Assembly (NCBI GenBank): GCA_903930035.1
Contig: CAIYXG010000330.1
Location: 1-9,706, forward strand
From: an uncultured Actinomycetes bacterium
GTDB lineage: Bacteria; Actinomycetota; Acidimicrobiia; Acidimicrobiales; Microtrichaceae
Direction: 5' to 3'
Length of the DNA stretch: 9,706 bases
Position 1 is the first letter of the stretch. Each line of letters starts with the position of its first letter. A program made the translations under genes and the position numbers. This document shows, piece by piece, positions 6,192-9,706 of this stretch. Under the pieces are notes generated by a model, which was given only the letters and a program-made list of their open reading frames with translations, ran no database searches and was not told the origin of the DNA.

Positions 6192-7235
6192 ATGACCCGT
6201 AGTCAGGGAATGAAGTGGGTGGCGGCCAGCGTCGCAGCCCTCTCGCTGGTGGCCACCGCGTGCGGCGGTGGCTCGGACGACGCGTCGGACGGTTCCGGCG
6301 CCGCCGCAGACCTGAAGGGCACGATCTTCGTGACCGGCTCGTCCACGGTCGAGCCCATCTCGTCGCTCGTCGGCGAGTCGTTCAACGGTGAGAACAGCGG
6401 CGTCGACATCACGGTCGAGGGCCCGGGCACCGGTGACGGCTTCAAGAAGTTCTGCGCCGGCGAGGCCGACATCTCGAACGCCTCGCGCACCATCAAGGAC
6501 GAGGAGAAGGAGCTGTGCGCCCAGGCGGGCGTGGAGTTCGTCGAGCTGGCCGTCGCGAACGACGCCCTCTCGGTCATCACCAACTCCAAGAACACGGCGG
6601 TCGAGTGCCTGAACTTCGCCGACCTCTACGGCCTGATGGGCCCGGAGTCGGACGGCGTCGACACCTGGGCGGCCGCCAAGAGCCTGGGTGCCACGACCGA
6701 GCTCCCGGACGCCCCGTTCAAGATCTTCGCCCCGGGCCAGGAGTCGGGGACCTACGACTCCTTCTGGGAGCTGGCGATCAAGAAGACCGCCGAGGAGAAG
6801 CTGGGCAAGGAGAAGGCGGAGGAGAAGAAGCTCCGCACCTTCGGCGGTCTGGCCGACGACAACGAGATCATCCGCGGCATCCAGTCGGCGGACACCTCGT
6901 TCGGGTGGGTGGGCTTCGCCTTCGCCGACCAGGCCGACGTCGCCAAGATCAAGGTCGACGGCGGCGAGGGCTGCGTCGAGCCGTCGGCCGAGACCGTGGC
7001 CGACGGGACCTACCCGCTGTCCCGGACCCTCTACATCTACGTGAACAAGGCCAAGGCCCAGGAGTCGAAGGCCCTCCAGGCGTTCGTCACCTACTACCTG
7101 GAGAACGGTGCCGAGTTCGTCGAGGAGGCCGACTACGTGCCGCTGCCCGAGGCCGACGCCACTGCGGCGACGACCGCGTGGGAGGAGTTCCTCGCCGGTG
7201 CTGGTGGCGAGGCCACGACGACGACGGCCGGCTGA
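6192..7235 (+). CDS. pstS: Phosphate ABC transporter substrate-binding lipoprotein PstS
   Basis: Extracytoplasmic lipoprotein that captures inorganic phosphate and hands it to the PstCA channel. The 347 residues begin with a lipoprotein signal: Arg/Lys n-region, hydrophobic core (10-22) and a lipobox-like VATAC with Cys24 as the lipidated residue, then a Gly/Ser/Asp-rich spacer. Binding-site motifs typical of the family follow: TGSSTVEPI (48-56), GPGTGDGFKKFCAGEADISNASR (split across 77-99) and GQESGTYDSF (182-191). Cysteines 88, 109, 139 and 261 could form disulfides outside the cell. There is a lysine/glutamate-rich stretch (197-213) and a Gly/Thr-rich tail. The ATG at 6192 is chosen because GGAGG lies six bases upstream and it gives a normal signal peptide; an in-frame ATG at 6168 would add eight residues and has no such site. 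The gene is preceded by PHO boxes and followed by a stem-loop that probably makes it more abundant than PstCAB. Confidence 0.97.
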   Translation: MTRSQGMKWVAASVAALSLVATACGGGSDDASDGSGAAADLKGTIFVTGSSTVEPISSLVGESFNGENSGVDITVEGPGTGDGFKKFCAGEADISNASRTIKDEEKELCAQAGVEFVELAVANDALSVITNSKNTAVECLNFADLYGLMGPESDGVDTWAAAKSLGATTELPDAPFKIFAPGQESGTYDSFWELAIKKTAEEKLGKEKAEEKKLRTFGGLADDNEIIRGIQSADTSFGWVGFAFADQADVAKIKVDGGEGCVEPSAETVADGTYPLSRTLYIYVNKAKAQESKALQAFVTYYLENGAEFVEEADYVPLPEADATAATTAWEEFLAGAGGEATTTTAG

Positions 7236-7259
7236 CCGTCGGCGACCGACGTGAGGACA

Positions 7260-7288
7260 GGGGGCGGGTTCGTGGTGAACCCGCCCCC
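7260..7288 (+). terminator. Perfect 12-bp stem-loop between pstS and pstC (attenuator or mRNA-stabilising element)
   Basis: The arm GGGGGCGGGTTC (7260-7271) pairs perfectly with GAACCCGCCCCC (7277-7288) around a GTGGT loop. It lies 24 nt after the pstS stop and 26 nt before the pstC start. No T-run follows, so it is unlikely to be a full intrinsic terminator. Partial termination, or protection of the pstS mRNA 3' end from exonucleases, would explain how the binding protein is made in excess over the membrane parts, as in other binding-protein operons with an intergenic hairpin. The structure is seen; the effect is inferred. Confidence 0.75.
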
Positions 7289-7314
7289 GTTCCACGCCTA
7301 GCATCAGGACCCGA

Positions 7315-8241
7315 ATGACTCCCCCTGCCCTCACCGTGGACGACCTGGCCGGCGACGTGCGACGCGTTCGGCGCGAGCGGTGGGTCCGCCGCTGCTTCAC
7401 GGTCGCCGCCTCCAGCACGATCCTGGTCACGTTCGCCATCGTGGCGACGCTCGCCGTCCAGGCCGGCGCCTTCCTGCTCGACGTCGAGCCGTCGTCGCTG
7501 TGGGCCGACGGCTGGTTCCCGCGGGAGGGCAAGTTCGGCCTCCCGACGCTGTTCGTCGGGTCCTTCTACATCACGCTGATCGCCATCGTGGTGGCCGGTC
7601 CGATCGGGCTCGCCGCCGCGGTCTACCTCTCGGAGTACGCCCGGCCCCGCGTCCGCCGGACCCTGAAGCCGATCCTCGAGATCCTGGCCGGCATCCCCAG
7701 CGTGATCGTCGGCTTCTTCACCCTCAACTTCATCAGTCCGCAGCTGGTCCAGCGGATCTTCTCGGGCGCGGAGCGCGGCAACCTGGTGGCTGCCGGCGTC
7801 GGGGTGGGCGTGCTGATCATCCCGCTGATCGCCTCGATCTCCGAGGACGCGCTCCGGTCCGTCCCGTCGTCGCTGCGGGAGGCCAGCACCGGCCTCGGGG
7901 CCCGCAAGTCCACCACGGTCATCAAGGTGGTGCTGCCGGCCGCGCTCTCGGGGATCGTCGCGGCCTTCATCGTCGCCGTCTCCCGTGCGCTGGGCGAGAC
8001 GCTCGTGGTGACCCTGGCCGCCGGCGCCGCAGGAGGTGCCGAGCTCAACCTCAACCCGACCGGGGCCGGCCTGACCATGACGGCGGCCATGGCCAACCTG
8101 GCCACCGGGTCGGACCAGGTCACCGGGGTGGGCAACGCGGTCAAGAGCCTGTACCTGGTGGGCGCGCTGCTGTTCCTGTTCACGCTCGGCCTGAACCTGG
8201 TGGCCGACCGGTTCGTCCGACGGTTCCGGCAGGCGTACTGA
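7315..8241 (+). CDS. pstC: Phosphate ABC transporter permease PstC
   Basis: One of the two inner-membrane subunits forming the phosphate channel, paired with PstA and driven by PstB. It has 308 residues, about the family's usual length. A charged cytoplasmic N-terminus (about 1-27) precedes about six hydrophobic segments, near 30-52, 78-104, 122-140, 158-175, 210-232 and 278-298. The signature of binding-protein-dependent permeases lies in the loop SLREASTGLGARKSTT to VVLPAALSG (186-213), an EAA-type motif that contacts the ATPase, followed by RALGET (224-229), characteristic of PstC/PstA. The ATG at 7315 is preceded by a modest AGGA (7306-7309). It sits 79 nt after pstS, beyond the stem-loop, and 1 nt before pstA. 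Confidence 0.97.
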   Translation: MTPPALTVDDLAGDVRRVRRERWVRRCFTVAASSTILVTFAIVATLAVQAGAFLLDVEPSSLWADGWFPREGKFGLPTLFVGSFYITLIAIVVAGPIGLAAAVYLSEYARPRVRRTLKPILEILAGIPSVIVGFFTLNFISPQLVQRIFSGAERGNLVAAGVGVGVLIIPLIASISEDALRSVPSSLREASTGLGARKSTTVIKVVLPAALSGIVAAFIVAVSRALGETLVVTLAAGAAGGAELNLNPTGAGLTMTAAMANLATGSDQVTGVGNAVKSLYLVGALLFLFTLGLNLVADRFVRRFRQAY

Positions 8242-8242
8242 C

Positions 8243-9187
8243 ATGGCGTCGATCCTCACCCCGCCCCGCGAGGCCGTGGACCGGGAGGTCGCCGCGGCGA
8301 TCTCCGGCGGCGGGCGCGACGCCAGGGGACTGGCGTTCCAGACGCTGCTCCTGATGGCCATGCTCATGGCGCTCGGCGTCCTGGTGTGGCTGCTCTACTC
8401 GGTGATCGACGGCGCCGTCCCGGTGTTCTCGGAGCGGTCGCTCGGGGACTTCCTGTCGGGCCGGCTCTCGGGCAGCCCGACCCGGTTCGGGGTCGCACAG
8501 GGCATCGTCGGCTCGTTCTGGATCCTGGTGTTCGTGGCCGTGTTCTCGTTCCCGCTGGGTGTGGCGTCGGCCATCTACCTGGAGGAGTACGCCTCGGACA
8601 ACTGGTTCTCCCGCGGGGTGAGCGTGCTGGTCCGCAACCTCGCCGGCGTGCCGGCCGTCGTCTACGGGCTCCTCGGGCTGTTCCTGTTCAAGGGCCTCCT
8701 CGGCAGCCTCACCGGCGGGTCGTCACTCATCAGCGCAGGCCTCACCATGGCGATCCTGGTCCTCCCGGTGGTCATCATCACGTCGGCCGAGGCCATTCGT
8801 GCCGTGCCGCAGCCGCTGCGCGAGGGGGGCTACGGCCTGGGCGCCACCCGGTGGGAGGTCATCCGGACGCAGGTGCTGCCCTACGCCGCACCGGGGATCC
8901 TCACCGGCACGGTGCTGAGCTTCGCCCGCGCACTGGGCGAGGCCGCCCCGCTCCTGATCATCGGGACGGCGACCGGCCTGCTGACCTCCTCCGGCGGCTC
9001 GGTGATGGAGACCCTGCGGGGCAAGTACACCGCCATGCCGATGCTGGTCTACGTCGCGACCAAGCGCCCGGCCGAGAAGTGGCTCCCGCTGGCGTCCGCC
9101 GCCGCGCTGGTGCTGCTCGTCGTCCTGCTGGTGGCCAACACGGCAGCGATCCTTGCCCGGAACCACTTCGAGAAGAGAAGGTCATGA
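8243..9187 (+). CDS. pstA: Phosphate ABC transporter permease PstA
   Basis: Second channel-forming permease of the phosphate importer. It has 314 residues with hydrophobic segments near 31-54, 84-112, 126-150, 160-180, 212-242 and 283-305. The ATPase-contact loop carries PLREGGYGLGATRWEV with VLPYAAPGI shortly after (191-219), followed by RALGEAAPLL (229-238), the PstA counterpart of the RALGE motif in PstC. The ATG at 8243 follows the pstC stop by one base and GGCAGG (8228-8233) serves as a possible ribosome site. Its TGA overlaps the pstB ATG by four bases (ATGA), so pstC-pstA-pstB are almost certainly co-transcribed and translationally coupled. Confidence 0.97.
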   Translation: MASILTPPREAVDREVAAAISGGGRDARGLAFQTLLLMAMLMALGVLVWLLYSVIDGAVPVFSERSLGDFLSGRLSGSPTRFGVAQGIVGSFWILVFVAVFSFPLGVASAIYLEEYASDNWFSRGVSVLVRNLAGVPAVVYGLLGLFLFKGLLGSLTGGSSLISAGLTMAILVLPVVIITSAEAIRAVPQPLREGGYGLGATRWEVIRTQVLPYAAPGILTGTVLSFARALGEAAPLLIIGTATGLLTSSGGSVMETLRGKYTAMPMLVYVATKRPAEKWLPLASAAALVLLVVLLVANTAAILARNHFEKRRS

Positions 9188-9706
9188 CGACCGTGAACGA
9201 CTTCGACCTCACCCCGACGCAGCCGGTCGCCGGCACAGGCGCTGCCCCTGGCGCTGCCCCCGGCCCGAGTGCCGGAGCCAGCCCGGTGGTCGGCGCCGAC
9301 ACCGGCGACAGCGGTGTCGCCGGCAGCGAGACCGCGCCGCGCGAGGTGGTGTTCGACGTGGCCGGGCTGTCGGTGCTCTACAGCGGGTTCCGTGCGGTCC
9401 AGCCGGTCACGCTGGACGTCGCCCGGGGCGAGATCACCGCGTTCATCGGCCCGTCCGGCTGCGGCAAGTCCACCGTGCTGCGCTGCTTCAACCGCATGAA
9501 CGACCTGATCCAGGGCGCCACGGTCGAGGGCAGCCTGCGCTACCACGGGGTCGACCTCTACGACCCCAAGGTGAACCCCGTCGAGGTGCGCCGCCGGATC
9601 GGCATGGTGTTCCAGAAGCCCAACCCGTTCCCCAAGTCCATCTACGACAACATCGCCTACGGACCGCGGGTGGCCGGCACGAAGAAGAAGTCCGAGCTCG
9701 ACGAGC
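9184..9706 (+). CDS. pstB: Phosphate ABC transporter ATP-binding protein PstB (3' end outside window)
   Basis: Cytoplasmic ATPase that powers the PstCA channel. The first 174 residues are present and the frame is open at the edge. Seen: Walker A GPSGCGKST (89-97), the PstB-typical LRCFNRMNDL (99-108) and the Q-loop region MVFQKPNPFPKSIYDNIAYG (141-160, Gln144). The ABC signature, Walker B and H-loop lie beyond the window. The ATG at 9184 overlaps the pstA stop and has AAGG at 9178-9181. Unusually, about 53 Ala/Gly/Pro/Thr-rich residues precede the usual family start (EVVFDVAGLSVLY, 54-66), whereas PstB normally enters the ABC fold within the first few residues. A GTG at 9346 would give a normal-length protein but lacks a clear ribosome site. 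Further pst/pho genes such as phoU often follow, but none can be seen here. Confidence 0.96.
   Translation, partial: MTTVNDFDLTPTQPVAGTGAAPGAAPGPSAGASPVVGADTGDSGVAGSETAPREVVFDVAGLSVLYSGFRAVQPVTLDVARGEITAFIGPSGCGKSTVLRCFNRMNDLIQGATVEGSLRYHGVDLYDPKVNPVEVRRRIGMVFQKPNPFPKSIYDNIAYGPRVAGTKKKSELDE

Noticed and set aside
7272..7282. PHO-box-like GGTTCACCACG on the minus strand in the pstS-pstC gap
   Set aside because: It is a single copy embedded in the perfect stem-loop, with no phased partner and no minus-strand gene to control.
6132..8367. Minus-strand open frames opposite pstS and pstC
   Set aside because: They overlap highly recognisable transporter genes and have shadow-type composition.

Overview
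The window is GC-rich and densely coded. It looks like the chromosome of a high-GC actinobacterium. The reasons are strong G/C bias at third codon positions, frequent GTG starts, TANNNT -10 boxes lying directly against start codons (leaderless transcripts), GTTCACC-type PHO boxes in 11-bp phase, and a polyphosphate kinase gene beside a MutT1-like Nudix gene as in mycobacteria. A deep-branching class such as Acidimicrobiia is possible, but that placement is only an impression. No mobile element, rRNA, tRNA or CRISPR array is visible.

Layout. (1) 1-1304, +: the 3' part of a membrane-anchored HtrA/DegP-like serine protease with a Pro/Ala-rich N-terminal region, one membrane segment, a trypsin-like domain and one PDZ domain. 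(2) 1318-3126, -: a Baeyer-Villiger-type flavin monooxygenase, convergent with the protease gene across a 13-nt gap (1305-1317) in which I see no convincing terminator. (3) 3127-3197: a 71-nt divergent region with a probable leaderless promoter on each strand. (4) 3198-5980, +: a tight three-gene unit of a small unknown protein, polyphosphate kinase 1 (ppk1) and a single-domain Nudix hydrolase. (5) 5981-6191: the longest non-coding stretch (211 nt), holding a weak terminator-like pair of hairpins, a phased array of PHO boxes, a candidate -10 box and a structured leader. (6) 6192 to the end, +: the high-affinity phosphate transporter genes pstS, pstC, pstA and pstB. A perfect 12-bp stem-loop sits between pstS and pstC, and pstB is cut by the window edge.

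How the genes work together. From 3198 onward the theme is phosphate. PstS captures phosphate outside the cell, PstC and PstA form the channel and PstB drives it with ATP. PPK1 stores phosphate as polyphosphate or regenerates ATP from it, and the Nudix enzyme probably clears a phosphate-rich nucleotide. The PHO boxes suggest that the pst genes are switched on by a PhoP/PhoB-type regulator during phosphate starvation. The ppk1 unit has no GTTCA motif in its own promoter region and so may be regulated differently. The protease and the monooxygenase look like unrelated neighbours.

I found no clearly new biological system. The points most worth following up are the regulatory architecture around pstS (phased PHO boxes, leader hairpins, the pstS/pstC stem-loop), the unknown small protein leading the ppk1 unit, the Nudix protein that lacks MutT1's second domain, and the unusual N-terminal extension of PstB.
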